Notes under the pieces: generated by a model
The model's input: only the letters and a program-made list of their open reading frames with translations
Told to the model about the DNA's origin: nothing
The model's database searches: none
Program-made: the position numbers and the translations under genes
Part shown: in pieces, positions 1-12,400 of the stretch
Layout: every line of letters begins with the position of its first letter
Numbering within the stretch: the stretch's first letter is position 1
Source: Allacma fusca
Taxonomy: Eukaryota; Arthropoda; Collembola; Symphypleona; Sminthuridae
DNA: 64,000 nucleotides
Direction: 5' to 3'
Assembly (NCBI GenBank): GCA_947179485.1
Contig: OX359247.1
Location: 4,679,060-4,743,059 of the forward strand

Positions 1-1741
1 TAAATGTGAGATTGGAAACAAATCCTTTTCTTCAAAAAATGCGTAAAGTTTCTCCTCGAAATGTGAGAATATTGAGTCAGTCTTGAAGAATTCGAAGTCA
101 GTACAATTACCATTACAAATTGTATTTATACAATTGTCCCCATATGCACTGGAACTGTCCAAGGAAATTGCATTATTTAAGCCAGTAAATAACCATTGAT
201 GGCTTTAAATTGGAAATTCCTCCCCAAATGCAGTTTAAGTACACAGTTCAATGACGGATTTGAATGCATAGGACTCTACTGGATGGTCACGTACAATATC
301 CAAACCGATGGGCCTAACTTAATAAAACGATTCCAGAAATTTGATTTCCCGGACTTATTTTTACCTCCTCACTCCGCCAACTGTCTGACGCTTACTGGAT
401 TATTCATTAAATGAATCCGAGCCGCTTATGTGCATTCATTTCATGCATTACGGCTGGTTGACCAGGAGGGAATTAAATATGTGAATGATGCTCTCAATTA
501 TTACTTCCCTTTGAAAGACTCGTTACGTGCGGAACCCTACAGACACAGACACAAGATATGTAGATACATACAGGCGTCACTCTCATCCCTACACATTTGT
601 ATTACTCTACGATTGCATTGTGATTGACTGCTTTCACGGAGTCGGGACTGAAAGCATGTAATTACTCGGAGAGGAAAGATTGACACGGGTGTAAGCATGC
701 GCTTATGGTAATTAGAACGCAGCATGACCCTACTACACATTTGTTTGTTTTTTTTTCTGGTTTTCCAAGCTCAGCTTATTGTTAGTATGCTCAATGAGTG
801 CCAGCTGTCTTTTAGGGATTTCCTATATATACTGTGCCTGGCATTCTTAGGTGTTAGTAGCCACAGCTGACATTGATGAATGACTGTTAGTTAATTTTTA
901 CTTTATTAACAGCCTTCTCTCAGCCCCGTTATTTTTCCTCTCAAGTATTCCGGGCTTTGGTATTTAAATCCGGAAGCTTCAAGTTGAGGATCGTGAGTAG
1001 AGTCCTGAGTCCTTCATAGAGTAATTATTTATTTACAATACTGTAAAGCATAAAAGTCTATAGAACAGTAGCCCTCAGAAAGGTTTCCCTATATTTTGCT
1101 TTACGGACGATTTGGGAATTAAATTTGTAAATTGTGAGGAAAGGCTGTTGATTTTGTTATTTTCGTATCGGAGCGGGTTTAGGACATACAACATAATTAC
1201 ATATATAAAGGCATAGCTCTATGTAATAGGATACTGGTCATTTGGAGATTGTACAGCTCTCAGTCTAATAATGTTTGATATTCTGAGTAGCCTTTTTAGT
1301 TACGAAGCGTGTATGAGTCACGTAGTGACTTGAAACTACATTTTATCCAAGAATAGACCCCGACCATCAGTGAGGTGTCCTACTACTGGAGCAATATCCT
1401 GCTCAACACAACTATGTACTACTACAACAGTTTTTCTTATATAGAGGGGGGCATTTAATATGCAAAGTACATTTGGGACTAAAATTACAAGGTTCTGTCC
1501 TGTTTGCACTCCTGAGATCCAAATACATTGGGTACATTCAGGTGGTAGGGATCTATACATAGGATTAGTCCTGAAGCGGAAAGTTTTTAGAGTTGATTTC
1601 CTCCTAGAGCAGAAGCGCTAATTGACATGAAATTGCATGTTAGGATAGTGCATGCAATTTCCGAGATAATTGTCCGAAGGTTGCTGTGATATGAGAGGGA
1701 GATAGCGAGGAAGGGGGAACCTTTGCTTGTCACTGACACAA

Positions 1742-1758
1742 ACACACACACACACAGG
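1742..1758 (+). repeat. (AC)n microsatellite
   Basis: Short uninterrupted AC repeat, followed by further CACAGG-like words. Confidence 0.85.
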
Positions 1759-4168
1759 CACAGGCACACTCACATACACAGAAGTAGAGGCAATCACCGT
1801 ACCGGAGTCAGTTTAATAAGGAATTAGCACACTCCAGATACATCATGTATATTTAAATACATAGCAGGAGTAAAAAGCGGAGTGATTGCTTGAATGACTT
1901 CACTATTAAAAGTTTGCTCCACATATGGTGTTGACAGAGAATAAAAGGGCTTAAAAGGGCATCCATGGTGACATTGGGTGATGGGAGGAGATAAGCTTTT
2001 CCCAGTTCATGTACTCTTGTATGTGTACCTAATGACATAATGTACTTCCCAGGGAAAGCTTCAAGGAGCAATAGCCTCCACGACCAAGCTGACATTGAGA
2101 TGTAGGGAAAGCCGGGGTGCTAATGAAATTATGCATACATAACTGTATATTTTCCCTCTCTGACGTCTGGTTTGAATTGTGGAGAATTTCCTCAATGGGA
2201 AATTCATCCTTGGCTTAAATATAAGAACATTGAAGCTTTTGACAATAATTAAATTGTGCATGTCTCACTGGGTAATTATTCGAAAATTTTAATTATCTTT
2301 CGGTTGTCTCTCACCAGCCGTCACTTGTAATTTTATTGTCTCACGGTATGAATATTTTACAAACTTTTCTCCCTCTGATGTACATACTCTGCTGTAAGTT
2401 CAAGTACGAGAGATGATTATTTTAGAAATATTTAAGATCCGTCATGAAACCCAAGGCCTGTGAGGGTCCGGAGTTTATAGTAATTATGTAAATGTTATTT
2501 TACTAGTCGTAGGGTTAGACCCATAAGGTCATGGATTATTCTGGTCGTTGTGACAGCCAATGATTTGGAAAAGAATGAATGTGTAGTTTTAGAATTGACT
2601 GAGACCTGAGACTGACTGTTGCATTTTGGGAAGAATAATGACCTCAAATCCTTTTATTCTCCAGGGGCAGTAGATCCGTTATAAATTCCATGTCTATTCA
2701 ACGATTTGTAATGTTATTTGTTACTGGAGACCTTCCATCCTCTCCTTTAATAATAATTAGAGCCCACGGAGCGAGGTGGAGGATGAAGTCTTGCCTTTCC
2801 CCTGAATAACAAATTATCCTCCGGCTCCATCCCTGACACTCTATTATGTCTTCACTTCCACCAGGAAACATTGGAGGAATGGGTGGGATGAGGCCCTGGT
2901 CTAAATAAAATTGTATGTCAGTGAGATAGGGAAGTAATACCCACTATTGTTCCCTGATTGCCATTACTGTCTGAATAGCTACTTTGTATTGTTTCGGATT
3001 CTAGGGACGTCAGTCGCAGCTATTATTTCCATAACTTATACTGAGCATTGGGCTATTATGACATGTCTTTAGAAATTTTATGTACACTCTCAAAACTTGA
3101 TTCTCAGTGTGAGTCAATGCCGGGAATAGCATTTCTCTTAACGTCGGTTACAACTTTTACTAGTCCCGAGCGACCCTGGGGGGCTCAATCGGATTAACTT
3201 GTGGGTCTACAAGGGATTCCCTATATTTATGCTTGAGTTTAGCCTTCGAATATTATTCGAGTAAGTTTTTCAATTGAAGTAGTTGCGGAAGTGGAAAGTT
3301 TCTTTTTGAGGGGTCGAGCACACAAGCAAGATTTTTATTTTTTCGGCTCTGTTGTACGAGATTCTCGTGATGACAAGCTTTTCTCAAAAACTACTTTTTT
3401 TTTACAATTTTCCAGTTTCCTTCAAAGTTTCCCTTCATTTCATGTGAACGGTCTAAAACGATGGGACAGGAAACATGTGGAAGTGAGACGATCAAAACTC
3501 CTTCGCTGAAATAGTCAACAAATACCTACATTGAATTTCGTACGTATCGTCAAAAATAAAGAATTATTCAAGTCTGCATTTAGCAATCTTGTGAGCTTGC
3601 CTCCGCCCTTAAGGTATACTTTGTGATTGCATTTAATTATTTGCCAAGGATCTTTCGTAAACTTGGACTCAGAAAAATTCGACTACATGTTCCAATGGAT
3701 CAGTTCCTGAGTACCTTTACAAGGTAATTAATTTTTTAGGGTCAACTTTATTAAAAATAAATAGAACCACTCGTTTGTTGGACTTTGAAACTGAATACAG
3801 ATGTTTAACATGAGTACACTCACTGCAAAGTCCCTGCAGGCTCTACAGAAATTGAGCAACAACTTTTACAAAAATCAGATCCACACTGCTGACTTGGATA
3901 TTGAAACATTTTGGGACTGTGTTGGTATTCTATCCACAAGTGCATACTTTGTACAGAGAAATTGTCATTGATTTTTCTTGTAACTTTTAGGGGTAATGGA
4001 TGATTCTCGTAAGGGGAGTAATTTGGACTGTACCAAAACCACACAATATCCACTGGAAGTGCATACTTTTAATGAGTGTCTCATCTCCCTGCATACATAA
4101 TTGAAATAGTGTCTTTGCCGAGGCGACATTCTCTCCCATCAGTTGATCCTATCTCTTTCAAGGTCTCC

Positions 4169-4187
4169 TCTCTCTCTCTCTCTCTCT
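4169..4187 (+). repeat. (CT)n microsatellite
   Basis: Short uninterrupted TC repeat. Confidence 0.9.
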
Positions 4188-5104
4188 TTTACGGTCTCCA
4201 GTCTCTCCACCCAATAGAGCTCTTAACTTCCCCACTTTTTGTCTTCCTCCCTCCTCCTCAGCCTGACAACTGACTGCCTTCTAAAGTTTTCACGACCATC
4301 AATGAATTTCTCAGGTGAGTGCGGGTGTGCACTTAGGTGTAAGCTATTGAAATTTAATGAGCACACTCTTTTTGTCTTCTTCTCGGGTCCTTTTGTGATC
4401 GTCAGTTTCTAATTGTGGCTCTCAGACCATAAAGACTCTTCCCGTCCAGGAATGACGTCCTCCTTCCCCTCATTTTTTCGTAGTTTTGAGACACAGGTCC
4501 TATAAGTATCTATGTATCTATAGTTGAGATAACTTTCCCAAAGTCAATTTCAATCCTAAGTTTTTACAGCACCCGCTTTTCCACTGACAGTCGGGTTGTA
4601 TCCCTTTGAGAAGACCCAGCTTGAATTCTTTCTGATCTCAGTTGAGAGCTGAATATAAATAGCTGTACAATAATACATGTGATAAATAAATTTGGGGAAG
4701 GGATTCATCCTGCCTCAATTGCTCCTCCTACACAAGAAGAAAGCCAAGGATGTATTTCCCGTTTCTCGAAATCAAATTGAAATTTTGAAAGGGGGGAAAT
4801 ACCAGTAGGTATCTACTATAAATTATATTCGTATATAGTTTTTTTATGTAGGATAATAATTATTGTAGGTCTGGAAGGAAGACTTGGCAGAGCTTCCACA
4901 TCTTTATAGTGGCTGGGCTTGGAAGTGTCCGGGAGAATTGAAAGGGAGCAGAGAGAGAGAGAGAGTTTAATTAAATGGTTGAAAGTAAATCGGGATCGGA
5001 GGGAGTTGGGTGAAAGGAAAAGAACAATGAGGAATGGAGCATTCAATAAGTATTTGATGAAATATATGGGAAATAAGGAGGACAATCGAGTATGAATAGA
5101 CACG

Positions 5105-5106
<2 letters not shown>

Positions 5107-5148
<42 letters not shown>
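5107..5148 (+). repeat. (GA)n microsatellite
   Basis: Uninterrupted GA dinucleotides over 42 bases. Reverse-strand frames translate this as Ser-Leu runs. Confidence 0.97.
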
Positions 5149-5151
<3 letters not shown>

Positions 5152-6569
5152 GTACAGGAAAGAATAATGGTTGTTTTCAGTCCTATCGGAAAGGGGGGCT
5201 AAAAGATGAAGGAGAGGCTGTTGAAATTGAATTAGGAATCTCCACCTGAATAGAAATGTCCGCACGTCTCACGGTAAATAAGAGCCAGTACAAGAAACTA
5301 TTACAGCTTGTTAGCTCACTTTTGTTACCTTGTCAAAACTTGTTTGATACATTGTTCCTCTATAACAGCTGGTCAGGCCCACATTTAGGGACGACGGAGA
5401 GGTGTGGACCCGGACTCTGTACCTACATATTATAGTCTCACATTAGTCTTATATTGAATCACACGTTCACTTAAAATAGCCCCTTCCCTCTCATTATTTC
5501 CTCTCCTTTTGACAGTCTCCATCTCTTAATGCTCAGCTCAGAGCAATTCCCTTCAGATCCTTGAGTCATTGAGTATGTCACTGGATTCACGGGTACATTT
5601 CCAGACCCTCCTTTAGTTTTCCACTCCTCCCTGGTTGGATGTTTAATCAAGGGTCTTGTGGACATTTCTTACTCTTCTCAAAGAGATACAAAGCTCCTTC
5701 CCCTCCATCTCGCAATTGGATGTATTGACCTGACACATTAATTAATGTAGTAATTATGTCTCAATTTAAGAGATGATCACGTTTACTCTTTCTATTTTCT
5801 ACGCTAAACTTCTGTATTGACTCAGCATTTAGATATTGACTCAGACCTGGGCTTGTCGGATTAGTATTAATTATTTGCTTAATTATTAATTAATTAGACA
5901 CGTTATACTTCCTCAGAGACAAAATTATTTGCTCCTTATTAAAGGAAAGGGCTTTACACACGTTGGTAGACATATGACAATTAGGGCCCTTGATTACGAT
6001 CGAACCCCCTGGTACATACATAGACCTGTCATGCATGATTAGGTATATTGGGTGTTTTGAAGCATGCGAAAATTATCATTTATAAGTCAACTACTCTAAT
6101 TGTAAGATCTGTGGATAGTCAAAGTTCGACCGAATGGTTTTGTTGTTCAAATATATAAAATTTACTTAATATTTCAAGCATGGACTTGATTAATTAAAAT
6201 TACTTGAGACGTATCGTTTTTACGGATGAGGTACTCAAAAACTACAACTAAATTATTAGTATTTCCCAGGGAAATTATTCTCCACAAATTACAAATTTTG
6301 CCAGTTTAATGGTCGAGCAAATGAGACCAAGATATCATCAAGGAATAATAATCATTGAAGATTCATGATTAAAACATTCTACAGTAGAAATACAGTATCT
6401 ACATGTACGCACTTATTACATGGGGAGCTTTGAACCAGCGACTTTTAAATCTAGGCTTTTAATCAAAAGTTGCATGTTTGCAACAGAGTGCATATTTAAT
6501 AGGGGAATTATTAAAAAATGAGTTTGAGTCTCAAGAGTCTTACCATAGGCTGAAATGTCCATGGGTTCT

Positions 6570-6578
6570 GTGTATGTA

Positions 6579-6627
<49 letters not shown>

Positions 6628-6628
6628 T
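6570..6628 (+). repeat. (TG)n microsatellite with TATG flanks
   Basis: TG dinucleotides at 6583-6619, flanked on both sides by GTATGTATG-type units, suggesting an origin in a tetranucleotide repeat. Confidence 0.95.
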
Positions 6629-8904
6629 TATGTGTGGGTAGTGTAAACTGACCAGCGACTGCTCTTTTTTTATACATACGCTTGAGCACTCACCTCAATT
6701 TATGATGTAAGTTGTAAAAATTAAAAGAGCAATCAGACTCTTTAGCCTGACGTGAGCTAAGTACACTCTTGAGAGACCCATTGCAATTTCCTGTGGTACA
6801 CAATATGGAGCCTCCGATTTCTCCGACTGTTTCCGCTCTCCCCCTCAACTTCCTCCAATTTTCCCCTTGGCTGTTACATTTTAGGCATGTTCATAAAAAA
6901 AAAACTAGAAGCTTATTTTATGACTGTTCACATATGTACATACCAAATCCCGTATATATTTCCCAGCCACCCGAATATTAAGTACTTAATTATTTATCGT
7001 CCAAATAAAAGAACTTCCTTTTGAACCCAGGGAAGACGGGAGAGTTCTAAAATTTAAATACAGTATAGCGTCCTGATAAATAAAATCTCAAGTTTTATTA
7101 CAAACCTTCCTCAAATTTACTGGCTGAACTTCAAAATTACACGAAGCCTTTATACTCAGAAGTCCAAGTGCATTGGAGTACTTTGCATTTAATGGAAGTT
7201 CATGGGAGGACCTTTATTTTTTGATTCCATCCTTGAGGACATTATTCCTGATGAAACTACAACGTGTATGTATGTATTTCCTGTGTGTCGCCCCAATAGT
7301 AAATTCCAAGTGGGGACACTAGAAAATTTACCCAGACCTTTAATAAATGAGCCCGCGGGAAAAATCCTACTTTCAGAAATTCCAAGAGTCCCCTCACACA
7401 AGGAGCAGAGTTGACTTATGTGCATTTACCCCGGACTCACACCGCTCCTACAGCTCTTTGGCCCGGTGACACCCTAATAAATAATAAAAATGTTTATGAT
7501 ACCTTGTGCAAGTGTGTGTTATTTAATTTAATGTATGTAAGATGCCTAAGTAAACTCATAAATTATTTCGTTGAAAAAAAATATATTCGCTCGAGTGTGT
7601 GTGTCATCGTGTTAGTTGAGGGAGGTTTAACGATGCTATTCAAGCCTGAAACATTCATGGGCTTGGGTGTAGGTAGAAGATCCCAATAATATAAGGGACA
7701 TTGCCACAGTACTCCAGTCATCCCGCCCTGACTCTAACTCAGTGTGACTTTATGAGTTTATAGTCGAGTAGGACATGAACTTGAGGCCGTCTCTACCTGT
7801 AGAATCTTCAATTTTAAGAGAGAGGCCAAAACCATCTTGATATCTGTGTAACACTTGAATATTCTATATAAATTCAGTCCTACCTACGTCCCCTCCATGT
7901 AGGCTCCAATGAAAACCCGGGACTATATTCTCCTCCAATAAAATGTTTTACTCCTCATGACAGGGAAATGACGTTACTAACAATGAGGCATACATGCTTG
8001 TCGGAGGAATAAAATGAAGATGTGGCCACTGGGATAAGCTGGGTTATCCTACATACACAGTACGAGAGATCTCTTACCCTCCTTTTGGTTCTCACTCCCG
8101 AGTCCCTCACTGAGACACACGGAGAGAGAGAGTTCCAGGGTTGGCACACACTCTACTATGTGCCACACAACACTATACTATAGTATCTAATATAAAGTCC
8201 GAAGTGGGGAAGGAGGTAAATGGTGAGTGTGTCAGTGGTCTACGTAGTTACCATATATTCTGAGAGCATCGGAGGAAACCGGGCTTCACGGTTGCGTCAA
8301 GCCCATAGTATAGAGTAGTAGCTAGGAATGCTTTTCCCCCAGTCCTACAACTCCCCGCTTCTTCTTCTCGTTCCGGGCTTTGGAAGCCAAGTCTGTTCTG
8401 AAATCATGACCTCAGTTCTCTGAACGAAGCATCTCCGTCGCCTTCTGTCTATTTATTACCGGAATCGAGCAGTCCTCTTCTCTCCAGTCTCTGACTTGGT
8501 TCTCGAGCTCTGATCCTCTTGCTCCTTCACAATTCTCCTACAAGCTCTCCTTATCAGACATCTCACCCGACTCTTAAAATTAACATAGAATTTTAAGGCT
8601 AAACCTCAAATCTCCCCCGTTTAATCATACAAATCTCCACATTACCTCCGGATCGTTCCCTACAACTCCTGAATTTCCTTTCACAGAAACACTTCTGTGA
8701 CAGTCATCCCTTCAAAATTCAATAATATTTCAAAAGCAAGAGAAGAATCAGCTCAATAATTTTTACCCTTGTAAAACTCCCCGTCGGAAATTGTCAACTC
8801 GTGTTAAAGTCACAACAACAACAAAAATAGCACTGGAACGTCTCCCTGGGAAACAATAATAATTCTTGTATCTAATTATCTATAATTATATAATATTATA
8901 AAAA
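6629..8904. other. Non-coding upstream block
   Basis: No supported gene. The part from about 8270 to 8520 is richer in CG dinucleotides than its surroundings (about 13 by hand count) and could be a promoter or untranslated exon, but nothing decides this. The rest is A+T-rich sequence without recognised elements. Confidence 0.5.
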
Positions 8905-9217
8905 CAGTGCTAAAACTACAGTTCTCAAAAGCACTGAGAATCTTGGTGAGACCTTAAAATTGGGAGAAACTTGTTTCCAAAAACATTGCTGAGCTAAGGA
9001 AAGGGAGGGAGAGCATTGGTTAAAATTTGAAAAACATTCCTGAAAAAGTGCAAGCACAATACACTGGAAGAACCAGACCGAGGAGCAATACCCAGTGAAA
9101 TAGTGAAGGTTTTGTGTACATTGCACAATCAGCGCTAAAACTGTGCCCATTGCAAAAGCAGTTGAGCAACCAGTGCTAAAATGACACTTCAAACAGTGCT
9201 AATAAAACGGTGCTAAA
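8905..9217. repeat. Cluster of AGTGCTAAAA words
   Basis: The word AGTGCTAAAA or a one-base variant occurs at about 8905, 9131 (AGCGCTAAAA), 9171, 9194 (AGTGCTAATA) and 9208 (GGTGCTAAAA), with related AGCACTG words in reverse orientation near 8827 and 8930. Spacing is irregular, as in a decayed tandem or dispersed repeat. Confidence 0.5.
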
Positions 9218-9318
9218 AATAGGTCTAATGTGCAGTAACAGGGAAGGAGTTGATAGATACTCAAAATACAAGGGAAAATATCCCACTGGTTACACTTCCC
9301 TTTAAGTAACTCAAGAGA

Positions 9319-9346
9319 GGGGAGGGGGAGGGAAAAAAAGGGGGGG
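9319..9346 (+). other. G-quadruplex-type G-run cluster
   Basis: Four G runs of 4, 5, 3 and 7 bases are separated by loops of 1, 1 and 7 bases, fitting the standard quadruplex pattern. A TATAAA box follows at 9353-9358. Confidence 0.6.
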
Positions 9347-9352
9347 ACAGCC

Positions 9353-9400
9353 TATAAAGGAGTCAAAGGCAACAGTCAACCCTTTGGTTCCAGTCGTCGG
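9353..9400 (+). promoter_or_regulatory. Possible core promoter: TATAAA with downstream CAGTC
   Basis: CTATAAAGG is followed by two CAGTC words that resemble the arthropod initiator, at 9373 and 9391. Their distances from the TATA box (about 21 and 39 bases) are not ideal. It could mark an upstream first exon of Dop2R or of a non-coding transcript. This is inference. Confidence 0.2.
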
Positions 9401-12400
9401 AACTTTGTCCATCAGCTCACACTTGACGTTAAACAAAGTTAAGTAGCCCTTCTCCCTGGACTCTTATTACTTCCTTGAAACACAAAGACAAGAGACTCTT
9501 GTTCCCCTCGACGGTTCCCGGACTTTCTTTAGTAACAAAAACCTCGTCCCTTCCATATAGATACTCTTCATCAGTTCTCCTTTTTCCTCCTACGGATGTA
9601 TACTCTCTCTCTTTCTCTCTCTCCCTCCAAGGCAAAAAACCTCCTTCAATTACATTCTACCCTTCTAATTAAATCAGAGCGCTCCTGGTTATACTCTCTC
9701 AACTCGAAAGGAGGAAGTCTATAGACACATATCTCTGTGCTACTAGTAGCTTAGAGCCCTGGAATCCTCCAGTCTCTTGACTCACACAGTACTTTCCCAA
9801 CCTCGCACTTGTGCAATCCCTCTCTCTCTCTCTCTTTCTATTATTTACTTCAATTCAAAGTTCCCAATGATCCCCTGGCAATTGGCAGCTTTGTTTTTGA
9901 GAACATTCACCTGAAAACTTCTCCAGGAATGTGGAGCTAGTAGTAAAGTTTGTTGGGATCCCAGCTCCGTGGACATTTTCTAATCTTCTTGTAAAGAACA
10001 ATGCTCCGCCCTTCATCCATCTCCAATTTTCCAAGGGATGCTCATCATACTGGAAGATTAGATTGAGACATCTCGGAAATTGTTTACTGGGACAAGACAA
10101 CACAGGAATCTACAAAGGGAAGTGTTATAGAGACTTCGTAGGGCAGAGTTTACGTGACATGTCTTTGAACTTTCTGGAAGATAAAATACTATGCTCTTAC
10201 TAAAAAAAGATATACGAATTTCAACTCTAACTACTATGTGGAGGAAATAATTTCCTTAACTTAAACAAATTATTCAAAAGTGGTAAATAGTACTGAACTC
10301 TATGTCAAAGCTGGAGAACAACACGGTTGGGGATCTTAACTCTTTACTGAGGAGTAAACACTTTTAGAGAAGGGAAGAGGAGAGTGACAAATTGGATCCT
10401 TTAGAGCTTCATGGTATCAACTGGTAATGACAAAAAATGTTTGAAGAGCTATCTTTACATTTTCAATTACATAGATACATATAAATACACACACACACAC
10501 ACACAGACAAAATCTAAATGAAAGGGAAGGACATATGAAAGAGGGAAGTTTGACTATGGTCTTATGTTTCTGTTATTATTTCAAACACTCTGGGTCCTTT
10601 TAGATCCAAATTTATATACGGAAACTTTCCTCCGTATGTACTATCCAGCATGCGTAAACTTATGGGGCAAAAGTTGAGGACTTTCAAGTAGCCCCGGTTG
10701 TAAGTTCCTGAGAGTATGGGGATACAACTGTAGACACTCATCATTTTAATGTAGGTACATATGTATCTAATGGTAAATATTAAAATGGGGTCCTAAGTGA
10801 AAGCACAAACTTTCCCTTTCGTTAAACTACAAAGTAACTTACTTGAGAGACTTTTTTTTTAGTAAATATATCTCCTATTAGTTAATTTACTCAAATTATC
10901 CTGAAACTTTAAAATATGTTCGCGAAATTTCATATCCGTTGAAGCTGCTCTTGTTTAACCGTTTTGTGAGTGCAAGGGGGTGGTGGGGAAATTCGGGGAA
11001 AGTTTCCACTTTTTTGCATATATTCAAGGAACGCAGGATATTTCAAAGAGCTTAGTAAAGCCTTGAGTCCTGACTGGAAGATGTGTTAAATCGTACTCAG
11101 TCAACCTTCCAATACTGTTTTTTGGAGGATGCTCAAGTTTGCTGTATTAATTTAAATTTCAGTGTCTATGAATAACCATATACACTACATGAATTACGTA
11201 ATTACAGGTCAACAGCTCAACTTACACAATTTAGAGCAGGGGAGGAACCCCCGTTGTATATAAAGTTCGCCCTCCAGCAACTGCATTTTCCTTAAATTTC
11301 CATAAAAAGATTATTGAAAATTTAAAGCCCTAACACTAAGTCAAGGCTGGAGATTTGGAGCGTAAGGAGGAAGAGAAATTCTCAATTTTCAAGTCATTTC
11401 CTGTGGCGAGAGGAGCCAGAGCTTTTAGAAGGTATAGCTAGTATTTTTCGAGGTGGCTCCTTTCATTTAGCCCCTCTCGTACTAGCTCACATGAGGGAAG
11501 GACCTGTTAAATACTCCTTCACCCAATTTGTAGGAAATTGTCGTACAGATAAAGTGTATGGAGCATGGGGAGGAAATCATATGAGTCACCTTGTCTGTAG
11601 GTACATGAGCTCAGGACAGAATACTCCTTCGGTTACTTCCTTTTTTCTCTAGATTTTTTCTCCCAGCCCCACAGTCTTCAACTGCAAGGAGACTCCTACC
11701 CGCTTGTGAGGAGCGTTGTAGTATCTACATATGGGGGAAAGTGTAAAAGTATGCATAATTATATGCCGTAGATTGACAGGAGCTCAAGGGAAGGGATTTA
11801 GATTGTTCGGAAAAAGGGAAAAAATTAAGAGGCAGATTATGGACGAAGTAAAGGGAAGCATTTGGAGAGAATGGGAGTGCACGACGACCAACTTTTTCCC
11901 ATCCTGGCGTTTCTTACTCCCAGAATTTTAGCCCACGACTTCCTCCCATACTACTACTCCACTCCGATTAACTTTGGGAATCTGTCAAAATTTATCCTGG
12001 ACTCGAATCCTGCATATATATAGCTCCAAGCTGTAGGAGTAATTACAGTGTGCTCTCGCTATGCCCAGATCCAACCCCCTTCCAAAATTGTATCAATGGA
12101 CACAGGAATTCCTCTACTAGCCCCGATGGTAATGTTCCTCCTAACAAATGTACACAGTCCAGGTCATTTTAAAATTCAAATTCTCAAGTGACAGAGTGCT
12201 CTCATAGGGAGGGGAAACTGTACGACGAGACCTAGATCTTACACTTGTCTCCAGCCTAATTCGAACCAATACTTTTTCTCTTTTGGCCCTAACGTCCGGG
12301 TAATCGACAAACTTTGCAAATTACGCGGATATCTCGTTTTTAACTCCGGTCAATCCCTGTCACTCGGATTTGACACATGTGTTAAAAGCTCCAGTGGATA

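Larger units (their letters stand above)
1..6569. other. Non-coding upstream block
   Basis: No open frame here is long enough or similar enough to a known family to be called. The block holds an (AC)n tract near 1742, a (CT)n tract near 4169, a (GA)n tract at 5107-5148, and ordinary A+T-rich unique sequence. A GTAGATACATA word lies at 560-570. The longest frame (4816-5265, minus strand) is kept open by the (GA)n tract. Confidence 0.6.

Noticed and set aside
4816..5265. 149-codon minus-strand open frame
   Set aside because: Runs through the (GA)n tract, which reads as Ser-Leu and lacks stops; the remaining part has no recognisable domain.
6430..6485. tRNA-like TTGAACC...GCGAC wording
   Set aside because: Resembles the T-arm side of a reverse-strand tRNA, but no cloverleaf with acceptor and anticodon stems could be built.
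11257..11288. TATATAAAG with a pyrimidine/A start about 28 bases on
   Set aside because: Spacing is acceptable, but TATA-like words are common in this A+T-rich DNA and nothing downstream looks transcribed.
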